Source: Toxotes chatareus (Eukaryota > Chordata > Actinopteri > Toxotidae). Taken from it: a stretch of 64,000 nt of DNA. Made by a program: the position numbers and the translations under genes. Location of the stretch: the NCBI GenBank assembly GCA_016801885.1, contig CM028889.1:19226001-19290000 (forward strand), written 5' to 3'. Below, piece after piece: positions 33,701 through 46,609 of this stretch; position 1 is the stretch's first letter, and the number at the start of each line of letters is the position of its first letter. The notes beneath the pieces are model-generated. The model was given only the letters and a program-made list of their open reading frames with translations. It was not told the origin of the DNA and ran no database searches.

Positions 33701-35893
33701 GTGAAATATCCAGTCTACTAATTCACTGATTTTGGTTAATTAATGTGTTTTTACACAGTCCATTGTGACCCACTATGCATGAATTTTGCCATTATGCAAC
33801 AACTTCCTTTGTGTAAGACAAGTGAGAACTTCCTGGCACTATCTATGAGTGACACATCGAATACTGGTGGTGGAGGAGAACAGAACAGACAAAGACAGAT
33901 GACACAGAGATAGATGAGAAAATGAGTCATTTTTATTCATAATTTGTTCACTTTCAGCTTCATCTTTCTTCTTGTTTCGTTTCACCAGAACAATCAGTAG
34001 TAAAACTGCTTTCCAGGGACTCCATGGAAAAACAAACAGTAAAACAACTGAGATGTGTTATTAGCAGTAACAGTCTACACAGCTGATCAGTCACATTTAC
34101 TGGCATCCAGCTTTCAGTTTACATTTGAAAGCTTGTAGACTAATGTGTACAGCAATGTCTGCAGATATATATGATACAGCACAGCGCAGGTGTGACTGCA
34201 CCACATGCAGTTTACATGCTGGCCTGCCAGTGCAGCCTAACTGAATTAAGTGTCACAGATCATTCTTGACCTTGTAAACATCAGTCGAATAAACAATCTT
34301 AACTCAAGGTGCACCTTCCTCATTTCCTCTTGAGCATTTGGCCATATGCAACCATTTACAGTTCAATGTGCTAATAAAGACCATGTGATATGGTCAAAAT
34401 GATCCAGCACATTTGTGTAAGTGGACCTTGAATTACAGGTTGTTTCATCAACAGCTGTTTCCAACAACTGTGAAGCTCCATATTCTGGATCTTTTTAACA
34501 ACATCAAATGGACAACCATATCAAAGCGTGATATGGTCAAAAACTCCAGAACAAGCTAGTATGTGAAATTGTTTTGTCAGTTTAACTTAATTCACATGAT
34601 TTTACATGTAATTTATACATATAACTATTCAGTTATGTTTTCTTTAAATTGTATCTCCATATATACATGCACTAAATGTTCTTTCAAAGCTTTTTCTCCA
34701 TTGCCTGGTAATGTAATTCTGATGAAGAATACCAATCCTATACTTTATCCTAGTTCAAATTTGTCTTTAAAAAACAGTCAAATACTAAATATATCAGAAT
34801 CAGCCTTAGAACATGTATAATGTGTGTGTATTCCAAATTCCCACAAATATTTTCAAGGATGTGACCTCGGTGTTCTCAGCTTTCAGGGATCAACACTTTA
34901 TTGCCATTTTAATGTAACTGATATGAGCTCACATAAAAACAAACAAAACACTCATATCACATACAGTAGCCTCACAGGGACATAAAATAAGTGGTTAAAA
35001 AACATAAATTGGCCAAAGCCAACAATAAAACTTTAATGCATAAAAGAAAAAAATGTTGCCACAGACCTAAATTGAATTGAAGTGCATTTCGCTGGGACAG
35101 ACTGACAGAAACAGGGACACAGCGATAGCACACTAACTTATGAGAGAGAGGCTGAGTTTATACACAGACAAAGGAAAAGAGATAAGAAGAGAAAGTCAGA
35201 CTGGTACAGTATGTGATAGTCATGACTTCACTCAGACATGGTGCTGACACACCAGCAGCTGTAGCGCTCACCCTCAGTTCATCAGTGCAGCCTGGTCTTC
35301 AACACAGACCTTATAAGGACAACATGTCTCTGAGAGGTTTACTGTCCAACTGACTGACGGGCTAACTGACAAGCGCATTGTTGACGGAAAGGATGCCCGG
35401 AGCTGAGGCATTCAGTGACTTCAACCTCAAATGGTCTTATAAAGCTGCTTTCATTATCACCGCTCCACACTTCTTCCCTGTTCTTAATGTTTCTCATTTT
35501 CTTTCTGTCCCCTCCCACACTTTAATTCCTGACACCCTTTTCCTCTCTGTCCTACTTCTTTCACTTGCCTACTGTCTTTACCTTTTGTCTGTCTCAATAC
35601 CATGTTTTCCTGTGCGACCGTGCGTTCACCTCCTGTTAAGTAAGGAGGTCAGAGCGGATCGCACACAGAGACGCACATGAACACACACTTGTACGCACAC
35701 ATCTGGCTGTAGCTGGATTTCACCACTTTTCTGGGAGTGGAAAAAGGAGGGCGTGTATGCGTGTGTGTGTGTGTGTGTGTATGTGGGAGTGGCCGAAGCA
35801 GTCAGGGTGAGAGAGGATGAGGATGGGCCCAGCCTCCAGCTCCAGAGTCAGAGAGAGAGGAAAGCCCTCCCACAGGAAACCAGCTCTTCACTC

Positions 35894-35910
35894 CACATGG
35901 CCTTTTAAGG
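35894..35910. promoter_or_regulatory. Adjacent E-box and CArG box
   Basis: CACATG (35894-35899) is followed one base later by CCTTTTAAGG (35901-35910), a perfect SRF consensus identical to the site in tpm4 intron 1. Possible distal muscle element of tpm4, about 7.4 kb upstream of exon 1a. Motif match only. Confidence 0.3.
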
Positions 35911-38900
35911 TAAAAACTCCCCAAAACTCTTCTCACTAGGGAACTGGGCTAAGATATAGTCACATTTAAAGCTACAGAGAGAGACAGGGAAAAACAGGGT
36001 GGAAGCCTGTGAGTGGAGAAAGACTTTATGAAAAGTTAACAAGAACAAAATTCAAATACTTTTAATCACAGACAAAGCTTGGAAGGAGGAAAGTCTCTTT
36101 GAGCATTTCCTAATTCTGCTTTAATGTGTAGCCATTTTCATGCGACATGGTTTGTTATAACTCATATTTTCATAACATTTCACTATCAACGCATTTATGA
36201 CTGAAAGCGCACATTAGTCCTGGTCATGACTGTATCTTTATGGCAGAGGCAGTGACCTGCTGCACAGAGATGAGAAACATTCACGTTGTCTCTTTGCTGT
36301 CTGAGTCATATCAAGAAAAGAGGAGTGTGGGAAACAGACCCCATGCATTTCTTCCACATGGGAAAATTATCTAAAGCAACTATAAACAAAAGATGCATCT
36401 ACAGACTAAGTCATTATGGGAATTATTGTCAAGAGAATTACACACGTTCCTCATTTCACCACGGGTCTCTTTTTGTAAATTATAGCAAAATCTTAGAATT
36501 AAAGATTTTCACTTGACATCAGCAAGAGTATTAGGTTTGTGTGTGTGTGTGCATGGCATGACTGCATTGTTGATTTAAGTACCACTGCTGTCTCTTACAT
36601 TACAAAGACATGTAATCATGTACAAACATTCCCTTGAGATGTCAGGATGGTTTAATTTCTCTCATGACCTGTTCGGTTACTTCTCTGAATCTCCTGATGT
36701 TATTTTTATAGACAATAGTTTTCATGGGTGTGTTTTATCCCTGTGCATGGTTGAAGCTTTTTGTGATAAACTGATGAAGTGCCAGTGTCTAGTTGCAAAT
36801 ATAAGTGAGTTAGGAGATAGTGTAACTGCAGATACATAGGTTTACAAAAAAGTGGAACATGTACAGCTGTTTCCTTTAAGTTTGAAAAATTTAGAGAATA
36901 AAAAATAATGTGTGGGTGTCTCACTCTGACAGATCTCATATTGTATGATTCCTGCTCCTGGAGCTGCCCCAATGAGGCCATGACAACATGCTAACTCAAC
37001 CCTTGGTTCCCTTTATTGCCTTTGCCATCAACAAATATATTGTGTGTGCATGTTTTGAGTGTGTCTCTGCTTTGGTGCTGCCTCATCCTGCCCTTTGTTA
37101 TCTGGCCTAACATTTGCCCCTTTGGCACTGCTCACAGACAATGTGTAAATAAAGATCCCTGTGGTTGAATGGCTGAAATGACAGCATGTCTTGCATCATT
37201 TATTCAGGGTGTTTATCACCTCATCACAATCATTCATGAGCAAGGGGCTGACAGGGTGAGAGGAAGGAGAGCAGGGGACGCATACATACATGCAGCAGGG
37301 ATATCTAAACCTGGTACACATATGATGAACAGGAAAAGGATGCATTTTGAAACTATAAACAAAAGTGTCTTTCCTGTCCAATTCTGAACAGGAATTACTT
37401 CAGATCTCACCGTAGCTCAATTCAAATGATTACAAAGTTTTATGCTTCTCTGCAGCTTCACCTTCTTCTCACATTGTTGGATTAAATCAACAATAAAGCA
37501 TAGTTTAATGGTAACACATAATAATGGTACAAAACACATGTTTAAGTGGTGGAAAACCAACACATGAGTCATGATGATTTACTACATGAATTTATGCAGG
37601 ATGTATGATGAGTTCCTGTTATTAATCATTGAGAAATGATCGGGTCACTGTGACTCTATATGTTTAGGCAACGCTCAGTGGATCAACACTGTATGAATGT
37701 TAATTCACACCCACTTAATATGCTAACAAATAAGCTGTAATCACATTTTTTAATGTTTGAAGATGATGTGGCTAATGTGTTAGCGAACTTCTGCATATTA
37801 TTTACACATCAAACAGACATGGGGCAACATCAACATACATTTGGAGTCTGGGTTTCTGGTCACCTGATGAATGCAAACCCAGTAGTTACTGGGTTTGCTT
37901 TATAGCTCTGTTTTGACTTCCACCAAATCCTTAGAAAAAACATTTGCTTCTCTACCTTCTAATTTCTCCACTTTCTTTTCAAGTTAATCACTAACTTTAT
38001 CGGTCTGCTGGGCTGGTAATGGGGAAGTAGCACTGAATGTTGCTTATCAGAGCTTTTTGCTGAAAACAGCTGCCTGCTGCTGCTGCTACTGCTACTGCTG
38101 CTGGAAAGGAGGTTGACAGGACTGAAGCAAGGCAGTAAAGTTGTGGACTATAAAACCAAAACAATTAGCTAAAACAGGCTATAAAGCTCTATAGATCTGA
38201 GGGAAAGCTCAGCGTTGGATAATTCTTGGTGGGTTTGTCACTGCAAGCGACCCCTTTCACATCACACACTAAGACACTGTTCATATAAAAACACTGATTA
38301 GTGCAACTTTAACAGTAAATCACATGCTGCAAACATCATATGATTGTGCATATATATGAATATGTTTCTGAAAATGTACTCTTTATTGTTTATGTACATT
38401 GTATTAAAATAGACCTTACATTTCTAAATGGTGAACTATCTAAGGACAAAGCTGTTACCTTTTAAACAAAGCTGTATTGCTGAGGTTATCTAGGTGCTAA
38501 ACTTAAGAGCCCATGCAGGAGGAATGCATGACGTCATCCCACAGCCATTCTGCTGATAGGCTGCTGATAGCTGCCCACATAGCCCAGCTGAGTGAACCAA
38601 GACGTCAACATAGTCATTCAAGGTCAAAGGTCATTGTATGAGCTATCAGCACCTTTCCTGGATTAGAAATGAAGCGTAATTGAGCCAAGAACATTGGGGA
38701 GAGCACATGAAGACTGTGTGAGAATCATTTGCTGCTGCTGCTGCTGCTAAATCTCACATGAAGTGGACCAAATCTAACAGCTGTTATACATTCACATTCT
38801 GAGTCAAGCTCCTTATCCTGACTTTAGTCTTTACTGTAACTCCCTCTTGGCTGAACTTCACTCTCTCCAACTCCAGCAACTCATCCAAAACACTGCAGTC

Positions 38901-39504
38901 TGCCTTGACTTCAGCCTTCCCTGAGTTCTCCCTTCTTGCCCCCACTCCCGTGTTCCCTCCACTGGCTGCTGCACATTAAAATCTAAAATCCTGACACTGG
39001 TGCAAGGAACACGGTCAGCCTTCCTCTCCAGGTCTACATGGGCTCAATTTGTGACTGTGAGCTCTTCCTGCCCTGCGGCAACCTGAACAACACTCCACCC
39101 AGCCTGGCCTGAAATGTCTTCCCTCTTGCTTTCCCAATGTGGGACTGAACTTCCCACCAACGTCAGGCCAGAAAAGTAACTCCCTAACTTTTTTTCTAAA
39201 CCTAAACCTTGTCCCTCTCTCCACTGCATCATTATCTTTCTGTAAATGAGACTCAGCACTCCATTAGATTCCTCCTCCACCAATTATCATCCTCATGTTA
39301 ATTTTTTTTTTTTTTTTTGCTTATTTAGCACCGTTGTGTCACATAGAGCTACAGAAATGTTTTGAAGTTTCTCCACTGTACTTTTACGGTCTTGAGAAGA
39401 GCTTGACATGTCAGCCCAAAATTTTAAATGAAATACATTTAACACTTGCATATGAATCATAAAAAATATTAGCTGTGCTGCTGATCTGTGTATCTATGCG
39501 TGTA

Positions 39505-39506
<2 letters not shown>

Positions 39507-39557
<51 letters not shown>

Positions 39558-39603
39558 GTGTGTGCGTGCGTGTGCGTGTGTGTATGTGTGTGTGTATGTG
39601 TGT
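39507..39603. repeat. (TG)n microsatellite
   Basis: About 97 bp of TG repeats with a few C and A interruptions. It produces spurious His-Thr open frames on the minus strand. Confidence 0.95.
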
Positions 39604-42600
39604 ATTTGGTAGCCGGCTGAGAGCAGGTCTGTGTCCTTTTGCCTCGCCCACATACTGTTGAACATATGGCTTCATTTAGAGACTAATGGAAGGAGGCCAT
39701 TTGTCATCCACAGTATAAACAAATGAGGACACACACACACAGACACACGCACAGATTCTTTTATGAGATGCATATGTATTGGCTGTTCCAGTTTATCCTC
39801 CACTGTCTTGGAACATCCCAACGGTTCAAAAATCAGTTTGTTTTCTGACAATTCAGCATAAGTATACCTTATGTGTACAGTTCTAATTCTTTTCATTGCA
39901 GCAACAGAACTACCACACATTTATGTTTCCACCTCTGCTAAGTTGCACCCATTCTCCCTCTGTCCCTGGCAGGAAGTTTTGCTGGTTTCTAATTGTAGGG
40001 GTGTCCCTTTTCTTTTCCATACTGCAGTAAGGAAAGGAAAAGGAAATGTAGATCAGTTTTATTACATTTGTGAGCAGCTCCCTCTTCTGGGCTTGCAGAA
40101 TATTACAATTATCAAGAGGAGGTGCAGTAAGAAGACCGGGATTCCTCTCTCTTTGCATCTTGTTCTTGCAAGTGTAATTCAAGTAGGAATACAAATACCC
40201 TGTATGATACAGTATATTCCAAATAAGTTTACTTAAAAACTACGGAAATCTCCTTGTCTGAAAACTAAATCTAAACTCGCAAATTCCAAAAAAACCTGAA
40301 TTTTGGCCATCTGGATTCAGATTTTAGGCATTTCTGTCATTAAATGTTTTACCATTAAAAACTCAGTGACAGTCACTTTTGTGACAGTCTGGGCTGTTTG
40401 GTTGTGCCTTGGTTTCTTGCTTCCTGACATTCACTTCTCATGTCTTTTTCTTGTCAAGTCAAATATTTACAGGGCACATCTAAGAACAACCAATTTTGAC
40501 CAAAGTTCTTTGCAGAGAGACTGAATGATGGGATTATTGAACTGACGATTACAATCGAACAAAAACACAGGACTGATCAAATATGAACACAAACATGAAT
40601 AAGCGGTGAAAAAGAAAAGAGATGGGTCTTTAACAAAGTTAAGCTTATCTCTTTTATCAAAAAAGCAAGGCTACAAATTATTTATTTATTACTTCTTTAT
40701 CAGTATTATCAGTATTATTTTCCTCAGAGAATCATTTATTAACAGCAACATCCCAGTGCCACTGACCTTCCTTATGCTGAAAACAGCATTACGATCACTT
40801 GAAAAGCACAGGTTTAAATAATAAAATGAATGTTGACTGAATTCCATTTAGCTGATTCAGTTTCAGAGTCCTGGTATTGTGAATGCTGTCTCACTGTCAC
40901 ACGCTGTCAAAATGCCTGCTGTGAAAAAAACTATCAACAAGTGAGGCACCCTTGACTGAGTTATTGTTCCTTAATCTCACAAACACAAAATGGATATGCA
41001 TGAAAATAAAAGTTAAAAATAAAAGTGTACGAAGTTCAGTCTGAGGATGGTCGATGGAAGTGAAATTTTTCTGCAGACAAATGTTTCTTCCATACTTGAA
41101 TTTTGGGAACATTCTCCTGTTGGTGGGATCATAAACCAGGATTTCAGTGCTTGATATTTTAAAGTTAGAAGCAAAATTATTCCTTTCAGTGTTTAGAAAA
41201 TTACACAAGAACACTTTCAAAACAACATGTTGTTTGCCAAAGTCCATTTTGTCTATTTCACATCACAGACAGTAGCGCCAACTGCTGCTTTGATCAGAGT
41301 TTTAAAAAGGGCTGAAAGCCAAAATGTGTGGAATGAACATTGGTGTAGTTTGCGTTTTACTCTGTCCTTTCACAATTCAAGAGCCAGAGTCAGACATTCC
41401 TACACATAGTGGCTTCAACAGTTGATGTAATGTGTTATCTTATCACACGGGTGAGATATTATGGTTCATTCTTTAGTGCCAGAATGCAGTGAAGAAATTC
41501 CCTCTTTAACTGGCTCAGATTGGCCCTCAGCCTCAGAGAGAAAACTCTCTTGACTGACGCAGTCTACTGAGCAAAGTATCATTGACACTGTGCTGCCATT
41601 TGTACCAGATCATGTAGCCGGATGATGTGTTGCATAATGGCAAACAGAGTTTTCTCTTTAGTAAATAACTAAAGTACACATGTATCAATATTATTACTAC
41701 AACTGCTTACAATTTTTTGTGCAATGCAAAACTCATGACATTTTAAAGTGGGAACATTCATTCATTCAAGGAATTTCCTGAAATACTGAGAACAATCTGT
41801 GATTGGACACATTATCTTTTTCTTTCTGAAACTGTAGCATCAAGTCAAATATTTCAAAAGGACACTGATTATACTGCACTCTCAAATGTGTCAAGGTTAT
41901 TGGATGTGTTTAGTGTGTATTAGTATTTGGTTTTACTTCAGAGTCATATTAAATACAATTTATCCTGATGTTAGTTTTATGGGCAGAGACTGTTCCTATC
42001 TTTGCTGATAGTCCTTGTAGTTATAGTGTAATCTGCCACTGAAAAGACCTCGTCTGACCTGTTGTTTTGGGTAGCTTAACATCGTGACCTTGGGTCTTAA
42101 ATAAATTGAATAAGATTTACACAAGGTGGGGGTGCCAGCTAGGCCTTTATAATGTACAGTGAGTCTGATTTGATGTAGTGCTGTATGCAGCACTGTAACG
42201 GTGTGCCAAAATGTTTAGTAAACACATAACTACAGATATTTGCAATCAGTGATAAAAAAGAGTGTACTATCCTGTTAGACATGGTTTGTCACTGTTTTGC
42301 AGTTCATCCTGATTACATCCACTTGTGACATCTTGATTAGTAAAGATGATATCAATATAAAACTTCTGTTGGGACATTGGATTATTGTAGCAGCAAAATG
42401 CAGCCATGGCTATTTCAGTTTCACACTGCATGAATGAAAAACATTTTTTAAAGATCAGCACAAAAACAGCAACTGCATAGACTGCAGACTGCAGAGAAAC
42501 ACACTCCATGCAGCTCCATGGTTTTTAAGCTTCATTTCAGGAGCTTTCTGTAGGGGGAAGCATTGCATTGCAAATGGACTGACTTCTGCAGGAAAAGTCT

Positions 42601-44069
42601 GATGCTTTAGCTCACCTGCAGTCTTCTACTGAGCTCAGAGGTTGCACCTGTGAGTTGAGTTTTACTTTCCAAACATGATAAACCCGCCTTCAAATGACTT
42701 CCAGGTCTTTTTTGTTAGTTGAAACAAGCAATTAACAGTCATGTACTTTGTAACTAACTAACTTGAGGATTAACCCGCTTAACACAAGGTCTGTCACATA
42801 TGTAAACATAAACTGCCTAGATGTAGAAGGCATGATTACTTTAAACAGTTTCATTCATTCATTTAAGTACAATGTGAAACCATACTGATTTATTACAACA
42901 GTGTGCTTTTCAAGAAATGAATTCTTCTATGTTAATTGCAACAAGTGTCTCTGCTATCAGGGTTGAGGCAAAGGCATCAGATGCATCAATAAACAGACAG
43001 AGATGGATGGCAGCTCGCATATCTGCTCAGCTCAGGTCTATGTCAACGCCTTGAATACAATGCACTCATTATGGAGTGTGACACAGACTGGATATTGTGT
43101 GGTGTCCGGGCATGAAGAAAGGGAAAGCTGTGGCTCTTTGTGAAGTGGGTCAGGTCTGTGAAGTGATTAACAGTTGGCTATGTCAGCAGAAAGATGTGAT
43201 TTGATAATTCCCATAGCCTATGAACCCTCAGAGAACCAAAGAAATCTACTGAAGGTCTGCAGTCGCACTAATTATCCCATGATCCTTTGTCTGGCACTAA
43301 ATACCAGACATTTGTAGGGTCAGATTGGATGTCATGTGTAGTGTTGATTTGAATTAGCCTCAAAGGCAACCAGAAACCGCCATGAAAACATTTCAGCCAA
43401 GCAGTGAGAAAACCTCATGAGAAAAAGAATCCTGAAAACAGATCACAAAGTTTAAATGTGGACATATTCCCACACCTGACATGATCAGTTACAGTTGTAT
43501 GGCCTAGTAGTAAGTAGTAAGATCATTTCTTTTTAATTTTTCTTTGCTAAAATACATGTAAGAATTTGCTATCCATGTAACAAGACCTGAGATCCAAGCA
43601 TGTGGGAAATAGATTTCACTTCTAAATGCTTCCTCTGTGTGCAGATTCTGATATTGTAGCTCTTTAAAATGTTCTCAAGTAAGGCAGTGCATGAGCCTTA
43701 ATTTAAATGCAAGGATCAAATCACAGTTCACGAGAAAAAGCTTGTGTTTCATTCACCTCACTACTTCAAGTCAACGTCCTAGAGTAACCTCTCGACACTA
43801 CAGGACAAGTAAAGCTTCCACAAGGGCTCTTTTGTAAGGTCATGTGTTCAGTGTCCAAATGCTAATTTGACAATTTAATTTTCCATTTTATTTTTGTGTT
43901 GTTTGTAGATGGGTTCAAACTCAATCTGCTAAAAACTTTGACAGGCTGAAGGACATGAGGGTGAGGGTATTAATTTGCACTTCCTTTTATTAAGAGTAGG
44001 GCTGCAAGTAGATAGCCTCCATATGGGAATGTGTGTGTGTGTGTGTGTGTGTGCATGGTTGTGCGAGTC

Positions 44070-44240
44070 CATACTCAGGGGCGTGTCTGAGTATGTGATG
44101 TCATGGCTCCGATCCGGGTGATCCCTTCTTGGCCAATCGGTATGAAGCAGGAGGTTTCTGGAGGAGGCGGTCAGTGGATGACTAAGTGATGGGAGAGGTT
44201 AAGCTCTAAACCAGGCTGTAAAACATTGACCTGTGGGAGT
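44070..44240 (+). promoter_or_regulatory. Promoter-like GC-richer segment with hairpin
   Basis: Perfect 9-bp inverted repeat CATACTCAG / CTGAGTATG (44070-44078, 44087-44095), followed by a CRE-like TGATGTCA (44096-44103) and a CCAAT (44133-44137). It lies 2.3 kb upstream of the ADAM10-like start codon on the same strand, so it could drive an untranslated first exon. Speculative. Confidence 0.25.
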
Positions 44241-45824
44241 CAGTTAGAAGTGTAGTATATTGTCTGTAGTAATGTCTCAGGCCAGGAACCTGTCTGTAGC
44301 TGCCTGAGTGTGACATCGGTTTATACAGATGGACATGACCAAGCTAAGACATGATTAAAGCTGTAATAGATGTTATGGGATGTTATGTCATCATCTTAAA
44401 GACAGTCAGGTCATATGCATCAGAGATCGCAGCCTGAATTCCTTCAAACCAGACAGGATCAGAGTGCAGGGACATAGTTGTAAAACTTCAAAGAAAAAAG
44501 TCAAGAGACAACCAAGACATAAAACAGAAGTCACTGAGTTAATTATATAAACCAAGGCTGATTTTCACGTCTTCACTTTATGTTGCATGCTATGGTCCCA
44601 AGGAAGACTAGAAGCCACTTTGTGGAAGCTAATGAGGATCCTACAAAAGAATAAAGAACTGTTGCATGTCAGTGGTGCAAGCGGTGACTTTACAAGGCTT
44701 CAACTTAGTTGTATAGATTCTTCATAATAAGTTGAGTTGAGTTATGTCTTATACAATATCGGTCCATGAGACCTAAACTAGCAGCACCAGCTGGCTTCCA
44801 GGAAACACTGTCTAAGTGGTACCACAAGCTTTTACTCACTTAAGAAAGCATTTACGAACAAAATTAAGTGGTTCGGTAGTTGTTAACACACATTATGCCC
44901 GTTATTTTAACTCTATAAAGATATCGGCAAATCTGTTTATCTTTGTTGTGGCCTGTGAAATGTGTTTTCTAGGCAATTCATCTGAGTTGTTTATGATTTC
45001 AGTGATTTTACAGGAGTGATTTGGTGAAGGTCTGTGAGCAATTGGGCTCCTGTGGCAAAACGGTTGGCGCGCCTTCAACTTCCTCTCTGCCCTAGCTTGA
45101 GTGTGACTATCTGAAAAATATTTCATTGGCTGCTGAACTCCTACACCACATTATCCCATGAAGGAAACATATATTTCTCAGCTGCTGTCCATTTCTTATG
45201 TAACACAGCAGAGATTATTCAACAGTGAAATGGAAACACATGTATATTGATAAAGAGAAATTATGCAATATTCTCTGCATATTTTATGTTCAGAAAACTG
45301 TCTCAAACCTGTTGCTTTTTAACCGTGCAGAAGTACACTCAGATATGGTGGGCATTTATTTTAAGTAGGAAAACCTTTGTTTTAATTTACTTCATATTCA
45401 GGTCAAATGTATGATGTCTCATTTCCTCTCCAGATGTTGTTGTTCCTCAAAATTATCTAAAACTGTCACACTTTGTTTAGAAACACCTTTGACACAGCAT
45501 GACTGTGACAGTGTGGTTCAAATGATTGCTTCCTTCTCGTATTTGGAACCATTTTGGTACTTTCTCTACCACACAATGGTCTATAATAAGACCTGTGGGA
45601 AGTTTTTTCCTTAGTGAGGATATAGAGAAAATTGATCAGAGTTCACAGTTTGACATTTATTATCTATGACATCCTAACGTGATTTTTTTATTTTTTATTT
45701 TGCCAACCTCACAGCTTGACTCAAGAGAAGGCAGCATACCATATGACAGTTTGTTGGACAACTGCTTTGGTGAAAGACAATGTTTCGACCACTGGAATAA
45801 TTGCCATAAAATTCTGTGGAGACT

Positions 45825-46180
45825 AAATGGTTCCCAGAGGATGTGTCAGGACAATTTTGGTGATCCCTTGACTTTTCATCGAGCGCCACCAGCTGGTTAA
45901 AATTGTCACTTAACCACTCAGTGAAATACCTCAATATCTACAGAATGGACTGACATACATGCTTGTACAGACTCTTTGTCATTTTTTTTAATTTGTCCAA
46001 TACTTATGTTATGAGTTATGTTTAAATACTTGCAAAACTGATGGAATTCATCAGTCTCAGTTGTGCTAAGTGTTAACATGCTAAAAGACAATAAACATTA
46101 TATCTACTAAATAAAAGTATGTTAGCATTATCACTGAAATCACTTTAGCATGCCGATATTATAGCTCAAAGTCTGCCATG
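45825..46180 (+). repeat. Dispersed teleost repeat (GGTTCCCAGAGGATG...GTTAGCATTATC family)
   Basis: GGTTCCCAGAGGATGTGTC, TTTTGGTGATCCCTTGACTTT, GAGCGCCACCAGCTGG, TACTTGCAAAACTGATGGAAT and repeated GTTAGCATG/TTAGCAT words match a family very common in fish. Class uncertain. It overlaps an open frame (45679-45900) that is therefore not a gene. Confidence 0.6.
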
Positions 46181-46548
46181 TCCACTGTCATTTACTTTTG
46201 TCCATCAAGCAAATGGGGGGTTATTAATCTATACACTCCAAGCTTGCTTTTTCATCAAGTAATCATCCTGCAGCTCTATCTCTCACCCCTCCTGTGCAGA
46301 TAATTCATAACTTGCTTGGAAACAAGTCTGAATATGCCTCTTCACTGTGTCAGTGTTCAAATCTCCATGCCGAGTTCTGGCTTGAACTTCCTACCTAGTC
46401 ACATTCCAGTGTGGGACCACAGGTACGAGGCTGGTGAAGAGAGAGATAAAGAGAAAAGGGATGAAAAGCGAGACAGAAGTGAACGGAGGAGGAGAAAGAG
46501 AAAAGTGTAAGAAGTGAAGGCAAACAAAAACCCCCCAATGAGGAGATC

Positions 46549-46609
46549 ATGGGGGTTCAACACTACTGGCTGCTGTTGTTGTTGGTCGACTGCCGTAAAT
46601 GGATTACAG
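46549..46609 (+). CDS. ADAM10-like exon 1 (signal peptide)
   Basis: ATG with A at -3 and G at +4, encoding MGVQHYWLLLLLVDCRKWIT plus one base, then GTAGTG. An earlier out-of-frame ATG at 46538 has a poor context. The start is inferred from the signal-like sequence and phase match to exon 2; there is no close family match here. Confidence 0.65.

Larger units (their letters stand above)
30797..46548. other. Gene-poor interval between tpm4 and the ADAM10-like gene
   Basis: No exon I could recognise on either strand. It holds microsatellites (TG at 35761-35781, 39507-39603, 44034-44052), CTG/TGC triplets (38079-38103, 38731-38750), a CArG plus E-box pair (35894-35910), a promoter-like segment near 44070-44240 and a dispersed repeat at 45825-46180. 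Open frames here are short and unlike known proteins. Confidence 0.5.

Noticed and set aside
45055..45085. Second GGCGCGCC site, suggesting a second tRNA like the one at 4643
   Set aside because: No cloverleaf, A box or B box around it.
45679..45900. 73-codon plus-strand open frame
   Set aside because: Its 3' half is a dispersed teleost repeat (GGTTCCCAGAGGATG family).
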